Of a stretch of DNA of 64,000 bases, positions 51,013 to 61,444 are shown in pieces. Source of the DNA: Mesorhabditis belari (lineage: Eukaryota; Nematoda; Chromadorea; Rhabditida; Rhabditidae); the NCBI GenBank assembly GCA_958450365.1, contig CAUEEP010000910.1, forward strand, positions 310,001 through 374,000, in the 5' to 3' direction. The notes below the pieces were generated by a model. The model was not told the DNA's origin. It searched no databases and saw only the letters and a program-made list of their open reading frames with translations. Position numbers and translations under genes: made by a program. Position 1 is the first letter of the stretch. The number at the start of each line of letters is the position of its first letter.

Positions 51013-51480
51013 AAATTGGAAATATTGAAATATAGAAATATCATTTTTCATTTTTCATTTTTCTCCGTTATGGATAATACGATATGGATAATCAAATCCC
51101 AATCATTTTACATACATATTTATGTGCATAATTTTGCAATTTTATTGGATTTTTATTGCAAGTTTTCGAAAGTTCAAATAAAATTTTCTGAGATAAAATC
51201 GAATTTCAAATTTCAAATCAAATTCAATTCTGAAACTAAGAATTGCTATAATAAATGCTATAATATTGCTTACTTTGCTATAATAATAAATGAATTTTAT
51301 TTATAAACGCTTGAGGAGGCGCTGAAGAACGATGAGATTCAGATTCCATGGAATCGATTGGAATCGCTGGAAATGAAATGAGATGAAATTGCAAGAGCAC
51401 AGAGCATTTTCAAGAGCTTAGTTTACAGTTTGAACTTTTTCCTTTCCAACACTGACTTCATTACCGAGATGTTTCGAAAT
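51013..51480. other. No gene seen
   Basis: AT-rich sequence with short local repeats (TATAATA words near 51250-51290). No exon with splice signals was recognised. Confidence 0.4.
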
Positions 51481-51485
51481 ATGAA

Positions 51486-51582
51486 ATATCCTAGCCCAAG
51501 TTATCATAGCCCAAGTTATCCTAGCCCAAGTTATCCTAGCCCAAGTTATCCTAGCCCAAGTTATCGTAGCCCAAGCGGTCGT
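51486..51582. repeat. 15-bp repeat (CCCAAGTTATCCTAG)
   Basis: About six copies, followed by decayed 'CCCAACTA.CGTAA' relatives up to 51655. Confidence 0.9.
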
Positions 51583-52224
51583 CACGAGTTACAGTGACCC
51601 AACTAACAGTAATCCCAACTATCGTAACCCTGTCTATCGTAATCCCAACTAACGCAAGATCTCACAAAAACATACGAAATTGTGCTAGTCTGATAAGCGA
51701 TCTGCCTCAAATGCAGTGCAAGGCTTCTTGAAAAGGCTGAGAGTTTCTAATTCGAGTGATTTACTTATAAAAATGTTCATCAGAATTTCAGCTTCAAAAT
51801 ACTATAAAACTAGAAATTTTGTTTTAGTTTTCATTTAGAAAATGAATCATTTACAAGTGTGCGGGAACTTTTTGATCGCTTTAAAAAATGAAATTAGATT
51901 TGAAACTTGAAAATTGGTACACTTATTCATTGCACTTTTTAGAAATAACTTGGCTAAACAATTGGCTAAAATTTGTCTAGCAATCTAACAAAAGATTACA
52001 GCGTTTTACAGGCCGTCTTGGATATCTATTAGATTGGAAACGTGAAAGTTGGTACACTTATTCATTGCACTTTTTAGAAATAACTAATGCATCAATTAAT
52101 CTACAGTTTTTACTAATAAAAAAGCCGATTGATGCTCTCAAACAGCCTTTTGAGAGATTTAGAAAAGCTTCGGTTTTGTAGGTTTCTAGGGGACAAAAAG
52201 TTGATGATAATGAATAAGAACTAG

Positions 52225-52625
52225 ACTTGCTGAACGAGACAGATCAAAAAATCGGGTCGCGCAACTCCAGCTTGATCTAGCCTCCAGAGTATCGGATTCC
52301 AATGATCTTTGTTTTGTTTAAAAGCCAAGATTTTAAGCTATCTAATGATATTCATCACTTTTTTTTTTCTTTTGAAAAAATGGATCAGAAAACCTTATCA
52401 AGACTTAACGAGGCAATTCTTCGTTATCTAATTTAGGCAATTCTAATTCTCGATAATGTTTTTGACCCAGTTTTTGAAGAGAAAAACAAAAGTGATGAAT
52501 ATCATTAGATAGCTTAAAAACTTGGTTTTTAAATGTGAAAAAAGTGCATTGGAATCCGCTACTCTGAAGGCTAGGTCAAGCGCGCGGAGTTGCGCGACCC
52601 ATTCGTCTCGTTACTCGAATACATG
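52225..52625. mobile_element. Foldback element of about 400 bp
   Basis: 'GGGTCGCGCAACTCCAGCTTGATCTAGCC', 'GTATCGGATTCCAATG' and 'AGCTATCTAATGATATTCATCACTT' on the left have their complements on the right, ending 'GAGTTGCGCGACCC'. The centre (about 52390-52480) is an AT-rich loop. Confidence 0.8.
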
Positions 52626-52689
52626 CTTAACGAGAATTAAAAATTCGCTTTTTAAAAGTATTTCAATTTTTGACGCATTTCCGGGTGTG

Positions 52690-53195
52690 CAAAAATCCTA
52701 TAGAAACACAGCTCTTACAATGCTTCTTTGGAGAGCTAGGTGGCTCCGATCAGAATGGTTTGGGTATAGAAATGCTCTGCAGCATTTCAGATTCAAAGTA
52801 CTATATAGCAAGTCGAATTTTGATTTGGGCTTTTGGCTGAAAAATGGGGCTTCTTTTATAAAGTGTGCGGGAACTTTTCGATCACCCTGAGGTACTCTCA
52901 GGACAATTACCGTAAGTCTCATTCGATTAGAACAAGTCTCAATTTTAATCAAATCGTAAGTCTCATTTTCTATCAAAAAAAGAGCTAGATCCTATAGAAA
53001 CACAACTCTTACAATGCTTCTTTGGAGAGCTAGGTGGCTCTGATCAGAGTTTAGTTGGTTTAGTTGCTCTGGTTTAGTTGTTGAAATGCTCTCCAGCATT
53101 TCAGCTTCAAAATACTATGTAGTAAGTCGGGTTTTAGTTGAAACATGGAGCTGCTTTTGTAAAGTAGGGAACTTTTTGATTACCCTGTAGTTAGT
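52690..53195. repeat. Direct repeat pair of about 190 bp with mariner-like ends
   Basis: 'TCCTATAGAAACACAGCTCTTACAATGCTTCTTTGGAGAGCTAGGTGGCTC' at 52695 recurs at 52990. Both copies run to a 'GGGAACTTTTTGATTACCCTG'-type terminus (52870 and 53163), similar to the right end of mariner-like elements starting CAGGGTGATCAAAAA. The left ends were not found. Confidence 0.6.
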
Positions 53196-53329
53196 TATAG
53201 TAACAGATGCTTGATGACAATGAGTTCCGGGTTACAATAACCGGAGTATTTTCTACTCTTTTGTCTCAAATTAGTGCACCAAGAAAGATGCGTTTTCATT
53301 TTTGAACCCAAAGTATACGACAAACAAAG

Positions 53330-56300
53330 TCACCTCCTTTTTGTCGGACTCTCATCACTGATATCGATCACTTTCACATGAATATGTCGTCTATGATAGC
53401 CTTTTGATCGCAATCTAGGATTTCTTGAGTTTTCGAGCTGTTCTTCAACGAGCTGTTCTTCAACGAGCTGTTCTTCAACGAGCTGTTCTTCAACGAGCTG
53501 TTCTTCAACGAGCTGTTCTTCAACGAGCTGTTCTTCAACGAGCTGTTCTTCAACGAGCGGTTCTTCAACGAGCTGTTCTTCAACGAGCTGTTCTTCACTT
53601 TCATCAGATTCTGAGTCCTCTTGCACCTTTTTCAAAGCTAGGACATATTTCTCCAATTGCTCTTTCAGCTTTTCCTTGGATTTCTCAACTTCATCAGCTG
53701 GCGATTGGAATTGTCGAGGTGGCTGAACTCTCAAGATCTCATCCAGAGCTGTTTTTTGTTCAATTTTCTTTTCTCCAGGTTTGACAGTTGAATTATTGCC
53801 TAAATAAGTTGAAATCTTCTGATTTTCCTGGACTCCTGGGCCTGGATTCTCAGCTTTATTAGAAAATGGTCGATCTTTTGCCTTAAACTCCTCATTGATC
53901 AGCAAATTGATGGGGTTTTCTGTTGTTGTCACCTCATTTTTAATCATTTTCTCATACTGAAAGTTTTCATGAGATTCAGGCTCAGGCTCAGGCTCAGTTT
54001 TTTGTACTTTCTACCGTTATTTCTTGAATAGTTGTCGTCCCTTTCACTTCTCCAACGTTCACAGTTCTTCCTTCAGCTTTACTGGCCTCTTCTGGTTCAC
54101 TTGTACTTTCCCGTGTTGCTGGTGTTGAAGTTTTTTCTTTAGCTTTCTCGTCATTCAAAGTTGTTGTAGCCTCCTCTGCCTCACTTTTTGTCCTTTCCGC
54201 TTCAGTAGTTGGTGCGGTTATTAGAGTTGTTTCTTTGAAGCCTGAGCCTGAGCCATTAGCTGAGGTTGTTCTTTCAACCTCATCTGGCTCAGCTGTACTT
54301 TCCACTTCAGTTTTTCGAATTGTACCGACTTCTGTCATAATCCTGTCTGGTTCACTACTTGTACTCATTTCAATCTTTGTTGAAGCTGTTGAAGCTGCTG
54401 AAGCTGTTGAAGCTGTTGAAGCTGTTGAAGCTGTTGAAGCTGTTGAAGCTGTTGAAGCTGTTGAAGCTGTTGAAGCTTGTTGAAGCTGTTGAAGCTGTTG
54501 AAGCTGTTGAAGCTGTTGAAGCCTTTGTTGAAGCTGTTGAGGATCCCTTTTCCTCCACAGATCCAGAAGATTCCTGCTCACTAAACAAATTTGTTTTAAT
54601 TTCCCGGAAACGGTTTCCTAGTGTCAAAACTGTTGTAGTTGTTGTTTTTGTGCTTGCTAGTGATGTCGTACTTTTTATTTTAACTGTTATTAGAGGTGAA
54701 GTGGTTGTTCGATCCTCATTGAACGATTTGTAAAAATTCGCAGCCAAAGTTGAGCTAGCTTCAAAATTGGCTATCTCAATTGTTCCCTCGATTTCTTTCT
54801 GTTCTATACCCTGTTCAGCGAAATCTGTTGTTTCCTGGGGTTTCGAGAATTCAACAGGAAGTGTCGAATCCTCAACTTCCTCAGGTGTCGTTGATAGATC
54901 AAGAAAATGGCTCCGCAAAGCGGCCAACGGAAGCGCTTTGTAGCGATTGTAAATTTTGAATTTTGAATGATGAGGAGTTGATGGTTGATTTAAATCAGGG
55001 TTTTTTCCGAGTGAAGCCACAATTTCTCCTCGTTTTCCTTTTGTGGGTTCAGTTGGGGATTCTAGGATATCTTGAACAGCTTTTGGCACTTCAAAAAACC
55101 CAGCTGATTCCAATTTTTCGGTTGATTTCTGAATCGTTTCTTTTGTTGAAGTTTCAACAACTTTTTCAGCCAACTTTTTCAGTTCTTTTTTGATTGATTC
55201 TGCTGTTTTTTCTGTTTTTTCTGCTCCAACCGTTTTCTCAATAAATTCTCCTTTGTTTCCTTCTCTTGTAGCTTCGACAGATTTCTCAGTTGATTTATCA
55301 GAAATCGGCTTTTCCGTAGTTTCATTCGAAACAATTGTTACCTCCGTCGATTCATCTTTCTTCCTTTTTTCAGCCTCTTCAGCAACGACAGAGCCTGCAA
55401 TTGATTCTTCTGCAGCTGATTTTTCTGTTAATTCATCTGAACGTTTTTTAATGTGTTTTTCATTTGATTCTTCAGAAATTTCAGTAGATTTCTCAGTCGA
55501 GAATTGATCCTTCCAGACTTCTGCACTTTTTTCAGTGAACTTTTTTGAGTCAAGGTTTTCTGTAGCTTTCTGGTTTTCTGTAGCTTTTTCAATTGATTCT
55601 CTCGAGCCAACGGATGCTTTTTCAGTCGATTCCTTTGAAGCTGTGCTGGATTTATATTCTTTTTCAGCAGATTTTCCAGTAGACTCTCTTGAAACTTCGG
55701 TCAAATTTGCCGGGAACCCATTGGAAGCGCTAGTTCCAGCTTGGCTCTCTTGGCTTCGTCCAATCTTTTGTTTTTCCTCAGCACTTTGAATTGAAACTGG
55801 ATCAATCTCTCCTTTGCCCAAAATTCTCTTCAAATTTCGGTGCAAATCGTCGGGAATTGTTTCTAGCGTTGATTGATTGCTTTTGTTGTCGTCATTTGGT
55901 TTTGAATGATCTCCGCTGCCTTAACTTGAGGATTTTTTCTCTTCAGAACTCTTCAATGACCCTAAAAAGGCTCAAAAAACTAAATTCATAGATTCTTATT
56001 AAAAATAGCTGCAACTTATCGATTCTATTGCTAGTTGCATCGAAAAATAATGATGATATAACGACTAAATTAGGCTATCACTATTAGATTGATGCATAAG
56101 TCTTTCGAATTGTTTTCAAATTTTGATTTTCATAGAAAAAAATCCTTTATTAAATTTGTTGCGACTTAAACTATTAAAAAGTTCTTTAATTTCTCTACCA
56201 AATGGCTTTTGAAAGGCTCAAAATGGCTCAAAGCTCGCCTCAACTCGGTAAAAACTTTGTGTAAAGTTTTCAATTATTGTTTTAAAGAAGATAGCTGGAA

Positions 56301-57465
56301 GAATCGTTTTCAAATTTTACAGACTTATATAATCAAATAAGCTCTATCTTTTTTACTTTGACACCAAAATAGGTTTGTGTTGAAGAAAGTGTCCAAATTG
56401 CGACTTCAGCATCGGAACAGTTTCGGGTACTCGGCTTTGCGCCTTTGAAAATCCACAACAACAACTATTCCCAAGAATTTCCCAAAAGCCATTTTGCAGA
56501 GAAACAATCAAGCTTTTTCTAGCTTTAAAAGCTTTAAAACAATAATATTAGGTTGTCCAGTATAAATGCGCGTTTTTGAGGGCTCATTCCAAATACTTCT
56601 GCAAGTTCACGTGTAGTTTGTCGAGGATCAATTTCGATCGCCTGTTTAAATACTGCATTATTGATCGTAGGAGGTCGGTGGTCCTCATCTCCCAAAAATT
56701 CATTTCCTTCTCGAAATCGTTGAAACCGTCGCCGACACTGGCTTTCCGAAATACTTTCCAAAGGCCTCGATGAGATTCAGCGATATTTTTGCCCAATTTG
56801 AAGTCATACTAAAGACTGGCACGGAGACGAAACTTCGTGTCGTTCACAGAAATTAAATCTAAACACAGAATTTAAATCTAAACACAGAAATTAAATCGAA
56901 AATTGGTTTGACGTCAAAAACACGAAAATTTATAATAAAATAAAAAGTCCTGGACAGCATTTAGAGAATTGGGTTTGATAAAATTGTAAAGCTCTAAGGA
57001 ATGCTGTTCAAGTTGTTCAAGAGCAGGCATGCATTCATAACTGAACAGCCTAATAGTTGCGAAAAACAACGGAGTTCTCAAGCAAAAGGATAAACTTTGA
57101 CTTTGAGACTGGAAAAAAACACATTAGAACATTCATAACTGGACAACCTAATAGTTTAAATGGAAATTTTTTTGGTGGCGTCATTATTTTTAAATGACGT
57201 TTCGAAAAAAATGGTAAAAACATAGGCACTAGCCAAATACTGATTTCTAATAAAATGGGTCTTTTAATCTACAAGTGCCAAAACGTTTTTTTGTAAATTT
57301 TCAACAAACTTTCACTGATTTCTTTGAATTCAACCGGAACTTGTATCAAATTGGCTTCATTAAACTGACTGGAGAAATCGTCTTTGTTTTCTGAAACAAA
57401 TTAAAATAAGACTTTTAGAATTGAGTAAAATAAGCTAAAAGAAAATTGATTTTAAATAGTTAAAT

Positions 57466-57500
<35 letters not shown>

Positions 57501-57987
57501 AATAGCTTAAATAGTTAAATAGAAAGAGTTTGAAATGGCTTTCAAATTAATCTTTACTCTCACTATCAGAACTTGATGAATCGGAAGGCTTGTCCTCGAA
57601 ACTTTCGTCACTTGGTTGCTTCGAGAAATCTGATTTGTTTTCTAGAAGGAATGATTGTTGGAGAAATTAATTTATCGCTGTTTAGTCTAATCTTAATCCC
57701 AAGTTATCGAGAAAGCCTGTGATAAATTTTCCCCACCTTTAGAACTCGATGAAATCTTCGCCAGGATCTCCCCACTTTCCTCGCTTGATTGCCTTGAATC
57801 AAATGCTTTTCTTTCCTCAGAACTTTCTAGAGAACTTGAATATTTTAATAGAGAACTTGATTTTATAAATTTAGAATTAATTTAAACATAAATTAACTTA
57901 AATTTATAAATATAGATTTTTAACGATTCAATGGGAGCCAACCTTCTGTTTCCTTGTCAAATCCCTCAAAAGGCCCCATTTCTTCCG
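53330..57987 (-). CDS. Large Ser/Thr/Glu/Lys-rich disordered protein (six visible exons, 5' end missing)
   Basis: Exons in order on minus: 57987-57943, 57826-57737, 57641-57558, 57390-57316, 55862-54015, 53956-53330. The first four are all phase 1-1 and encode acidic Ser-rich stretches (MGPFEGFDKETE; SSEERKAFDSRQSSEESGE; SDFSKQPSDESFEDKPSDSS). Exon 5 encodes many 'STEKS'-like repeats, a tandem AST tract, and more Thr/Glu-rich sequence. Exon 6 adds about eleven EEQLV units and a basic end. No membrane segment, signal or enzyme domain is seen. The composition suggests a disordered or structural protein. The reading frame breaks at about 54478 by a 1-base insertion in the AST repeat. The link between exons 4 and 5 is less sure: exon 4 could also run to its own stop at 57269. 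I do not recognise the family. Confidence 0.65.
53436..53596 (-). repeat. Coding 15-bp repeat (EEQLV units)
   Basis: About eleven copies of AACGAGCTGTTCTTC (plus strand), reading EEQLV on minus, one changed to EEPLV. It is in frame, inside exon 6 of the disordered-protein gene. Confidence 0.92.
54375..54545 (-). repeat. Coding 9-bp repeat with a 10-bp slip
   Basis: About 17 copies of GAAGCTGTT on plus. On minus the three frames read AST, FNS and LQQ, all without stops. One unit at 54471-54480 has an extra T (GAAGCTTGTT). Before it the upstream ORF runs AST-free as SFN, and behind it the downstream ORF has AST, so the two ORFs are parts of one frame broken here. Confidence 0.88.
56084..56114. 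mobile_element. Mariner-type family B end fragment
   Basis: TTAGATTGATGCATAAGTCT matches the left terminus of the MITEs at 42251 and 47059. The other end was not found. Confidence 0.55.
56546..57153 (-). mobile_element. Mariner element C, deletion derivative with N-terminal transposase remnant
   Basis: Ends TATTAGGTTGTCCAGTATAA and the complement of ATAACTGGACAACCTAATA are flanked by TA. It lies in the intron between exons 4 and 5 of the minus-strand gene. A second inner end-like sequence (CATAACTGAACAGCCTAATA) is at 57033-57052. Confidence 0.8.
56570..56815 (-). pseudogene. Mariner transposase N-terminal HTH fragment
   Basis: Minus strand: 'YDFKLGKNIAESHRGL' in one frame, then after a shift 'SQCRRRFQRFREGNEFL', 'HRPPTINNAVFKQAIEIDPR' and 'QTTRELAEVFGMSP'. 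This is the paired HTH DNA-binding region of mariner transposases. The frame then runs straight into the terminal repeat, so the catalytic domain is deleted. Confidence 0.8.
57466..57502. repeat. (GAAA)n microsatellite
   Basis: Nine GAAA units, flanked on both sides by 'TAAATAGTTAAATAGAAAGA', which is duplicated. Confidence 0.9.
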
Positions 57988-58523
57988 CTAAAAAGCGTTA
58001 AAGTAAACATTGGAAAGAGTTTTTCTTGAAAAAATAGAACTTTTCATTTTTATTTGCTTCACAAAAGCTTTTTTAACAAAGATTTATCAACCATAACATT
58101 AGATTTTTAAAAATATACTGAAAACTTTGGTTCTGTTTCCATTTTATCCAATATCCCTCTTTTTAAAGTTGTGAATGACACGAAAAAAGTAAAAACTTTG
58201 AAATTTCTACTTTAGTTAATGTTTAGATAATGTAAAAATGACAAAATAATCAGATTTTTAGAAAATTTTGAGTGATTATTGGTTTTATTTCATTTCATTT
58301 ATATCAATCCATCAATCTTTTAGATTGAATTCGTTAGATTTACTAAAATCAAAAGTTTTTCCTTTAAAAATCAAATCTCAAATAAATTCGCAGTCTCAAA
58401 AAAGTCTCAACAAAATTCTCAATCGTAAAAATGACAAAAATCTGACGGTCAATGCAAGAAAAAAAATCGAAATCGCGTCGATTGTTCAGCTTTATCTCGC
58501 TCTTTTTCGCGACCCCCTCACGT
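57988..58523. other. Upstream side of the minus-strand gene; no clear first exon
   Basis: More exons of the disordered-protein gene are expected here or further right. A candidate ATG GAA ACA GAA CCA on minus near 58130 has no good donor. Nothing else was supported. Confidence 0.3.
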
Positions 58524-58595
58524 GGTTCCATGGTGTAGCGGTTAGCACTCAGGACTTTGAATCCTGCGACCCGAGTTCGAATCTCGGTGGAACCT
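58524..58595 (+). tRNA. tRNA-Gln (anticodon TTG)
   Basis: A 72-base cloverleaf. The acceptor stem GGTTCCA pairs with TGGAACC, the D arm has the A box TGTAGCGGTTAGCA, the anticodon stem CAGGA/TCCTG encloses loop CTTTGAA (anticodon TTG, reading CAA), and the T arm has GAGTTCGAATCTC. The discriminator is T, and no CCA is encoded, as expected in eukaryotes. A TTTT pol III stop follows three bases later. Confidence 0.97.
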
Positions 58596-58779
58596 ATCGT
58601 TTTGGCTTTTTGGGAAATTTCTTGGCAGATCTTTTTGGGTTTATTTGGTGCATGATCTTTGATGAAATTTTTGATTTTTAGACTCTGATTTGAATGGAAA
58701 GTCTCAAAAAAGTAAACGAATGTAAATCCTAATGAAATCAAAGTCAGTTTGCATTTGAATGTAAACTTTCTGTCTGTGA

Positions 58780-58982
58780 ATGACTCAATTAGTTTCTAGA
58801 TTGTATAGAATTAAAAATTTAGCGTTATTTCCTTGTTGTCAGCTTTGCAAATCCATTATTCCAGCCTTTCCTTCCTTTTTGTGCAAAAAAAAGACCAGAA
58901 TTCGCAAGAGAAACAATTCAAGGAACAATCTGTCATTGATGAATCTTTCAGCATTATGTGCTTCTTTTCCCTCCCGATAATC
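58780..58982. other. Spacer between tRNA copies
   Basis: No feature that I can name; AT-rich and unlike the spacer between the other copies. Confidence 0.3.
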
Positions 58983-58984
58983 GT

Positions 58985-58999
58985 GGTTCCATGGTGTAG
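58985..58999 (+). pseudogene. tRNA-Gln relic: first 15 bases only
   Basis: GGTTCCATGGTGTAG is identical to the first 15 bases of the neighbouring tRNA-Gln genes. It is then joined to 'AGTTTTGGCTTTTT', which matches the 3' flank of the copy at 58524 ('CGTTTTGGCTTTTT'). The body of the tRNA, about 57 bases, has been cut out cleanly. Confidence 0.8.
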
Positions 59000-59049
59000 A
59001 GTTTTGGCTTTTTTTGAGAAATTCAATCACAGATCATTAGTGACTAGTT

Positions 59050-59605
59050 TTACAGAATTGGTTCCTTTTCTCTACAGATTTGTTTCCTTTTCTCTACAGA
59101 TCTGGTTCCTTTTCGTTCCAGAATTGGTTCCTTTTCTCTACAGATTTGGTTCCTTTTCTCTAAAAAACAGATTTGGTTCCTTTTCTATACAGATTGGTTC
59201 CTTTTCTCTACAGATTTTATTCCTTTTCTCTACAGATTTGGTTCCTTTTCTCTAAAAAACAGATTTTATTCCTTTTCTCTACAGATTTGGTTACTTTTCT
59301 CTAAAAAACAGATTTGATTCCTTTTCTCTACAGATTTGGTTCCTTTTCCCCACAGATTTGGTGCCTTCTGTCTACAAATTTGGTTCCTTTTCTATACAGA
59401 TTGGTTCCTTTTCTCTACAGATTTGTTTCCTTTTCTCTACAGATTTGGTTCCTTTTCCCCACAGATTTGTTTCCTTTTCTCCACAGATTTTATTCCTTTT
59501 CTCTACAGATTTGATTCCTTTTCGTTCCAGAATTGGTTCCTTTTCTATACAGATTGGTTCCTTTTCCCTACAGATTTGGTGCCTTCTGTCTACAAATTTG
59601 GAAAG
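59050..59605. repeat. 22-bp minisatellite (CTACAGATTTGGTTCCTTTT), large array
   Basis: About 25 copies with variants (GTTCCAGAATTGG, CCCCACAGATTTG, CTAAAAAACAGATTTG). A higher-order repeat of about 175 bp is visible: the CTGTCTACAAATTTGG variant appears at about 59367 and 59587. This is the same unit as at 21055-21415. Confidence 0.93.
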
Positions 59606-59809
59606 CAAAATCTTCAATTTGCTTCAATCGCAAATTGAAGCGATTGAAGCTATGTGAATTCTTATTTTAAATTATTGAATTGTGTGATGAGATGAGTAAA
59701 TTTTGGGATTCATTAGTTCATTTGATAATCATTGACTCATTGACTTAAAATCATTGACTTAAAGGAATCATTAGCCTGTTAAAAGGGAAGGAAAGAGACC
59801 CGAAATCAC

Positions 59810-59881
59810 GGTTCCATGGTGTAGCGGTTAGCACTCAGGACTTTGAATCCTGCGACCCGAGTTCGAATCTCGGTGGAACCT
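59810..59881 (+). tRNA. tRNA-Gln (anticodon TTG), second copy
   Basis: Identical over all 72 bases to 58524-58595, and sharing the next few bases (ATCGTTTT), with a longer T run as terminator. The upstream flank differs, so the duplicated unit is short. Confidence 0.97.
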
Positions 59882-60330
59882 ATCGTTTTTTGATTTTTGA
59901 CCTTGCTTTTTGAGAAAAACCTTGCTTAATTTGTGAGAGATTCCAAAATAAACCTCAAAACTTTAAAAGCTTGACATTTTTCATTACAAGAAAGCTAAAT
60001 AAAATGTTTGGTAAGTATCCGGTGAATATTTCTCTAGAATTCCTCTAAAATTGCTCATTTTTACAGAAAACCCACAGCTTTGTGCCCGGGAAAATTGCAG
60101 AAGAAATATCGTTAGTAAAGTGAAACAAATCCGCATTTTCTTTTGTCAAAAAGCAAGCAAAACGTCTCTTGACTCAGTTTTTGTGTTTTTTTACGAGCAA
60201 CAACTCATTTGTACTCAGCAAGATCGCAAAAAATCGCATTGAGAATAAATTCAAAGACGTCAATCTTTGCGATGACGACAAAACCCGGCAAAATGTAGAG
60301 AATTTCTAAAAATTCGTTTTAAACTTCAAA
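59882..60330. other. No gene seen
   Basis: AT-rich spacer. The plus-strand frame at 60051-60242 lacks splice context and coding character. Confidence 0.35.
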
Positions 60331-60333
60331 AAA

Positions 60334-60780
60334 TGACGTCACTTTCACTGTCAAAAGTGACGTCACTTTCACTGTCAGAAGTGACGTCACTTCACTGTCA
60401 AAAGTGACGTCACTTCACTGTCAAAAGTGACGTCACTTTCGCTGTCAAAAGTGACGTCACTTTCGCTGTCAAAAGTGACGTCACTTTCACTGTCAAAAGT
60501 GACGTCACTTCGCTGTCAAAAGTGACGTCACTTCACTGTCAGAAGTGACGTCACTTTCAATGTCAGAAGTGACGTCACTTTCACTGTCAAAAGTGACGTC
60601 ACTTTCACTGTCAGAAGTGACGTCACTTCACTGTCAAAAGTGACGTCACTTTCACTGTCAGAAGTGACGTCACTTTCACTGTCAAAAGTGACGTCACTTT
60701 CACTGTCAAAAGTGACGTCACTTCACTGTCAAAAGTGACGCCACTTTCACTGCCAAAAGTGACGTCACTTTCAATGTCAC
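60334..60780. repeat. 23/24-bp minisatellite carrying 18 intact TGACGTCA palindromes
   Basis: Nineteen units of the form TGACGTCACTTTCACTGTCA + AAAG, alternating between 24 and 23 bp (one T more or less). The core TGACGTCA is perfect in 18 units and changed to TGACGCCA in one. The rest of the unit varies (CACTGTCA, CGCTGTCA, CAATGTCA; AAAAG or AGAAG) while the core stays constant. TGACGTCA is the consensus CRE site of CREB/ATF-type bZIP proteins. Confidence 0.95.
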
Positions 60781-61444
60781 TTCTTTTTGACGGCTACTCA
60801 AAGTTGGAGCTTCAAAGCTCAAAGTTGCTAGTTCAATTGCCCAGCTTATCCATTTGTAAAAGTTTTTTTGCTTTCAATTTTGCTATTTTTCTCTTATTTA
60901 TTCATGACAAAAATATAATAAACATCAAAAAGAAAATAGAGAACTCAAAAATAACCCAACTGAAAAAAGAAAATCGGAGATCATTTGAAAATCGAATGGG
61001 AATTTGGCAATTTTCTTGTTTATTTCTCGTAAAATAAAGGGCAAATCTGGGAAAAGTGATGTAAAAAGTGAGAAAGGAAATGACAAATAGTGGGAAATGA
61101 CAAAAAAATGATAAAAATTGAAGATTTTCAACAAAATGACCCATAATATAGTACACAGAAATTATAATATAAAATAGTACACAGAGATAACACCGGGTAA
61201 ATGTTTAGCATTCCTAGAAAAGCACTCATACTTTGTGCTTCAACAAATTGTACGCACTGCAACTCAACTTCAACTCAACTTCAACAAATTGGCATCGATT
61301 TGACAAATTGGCAACTAGAGAAAACCAAAACTGTTTTATAGAGTGAACCAGGTGTGCCAAGTGGTGTGTGTTTGTGAAAGCACAAAATGGAGAATGAAAG
61401 CTATGAGATGCTTCACAAATGCATCAAAAGGTATTGCACAGGAA
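60781..61444. other. No gene seen
   Basis: AT-rich sequence. An interval at 61255-61310 repeats 'CAACTCAACTTCAA' and 'AAATTGGCA'. No promoter or exon that I can support next to the CRE array. Confidence 0.35.

Noticed and set aside
53425..53784. Plus-strand frame with RAVLQ repeats
   Set aside because: It is the shadow of the coding EEQLV repeat on minus; the minus frame has flanking coding sequence and splice signals.
60334..60780. CRISPR array
   Set aside because: Units are contiguous with no unique spacers and the DNA is eukaryotic; the same holds for all other arrays here.
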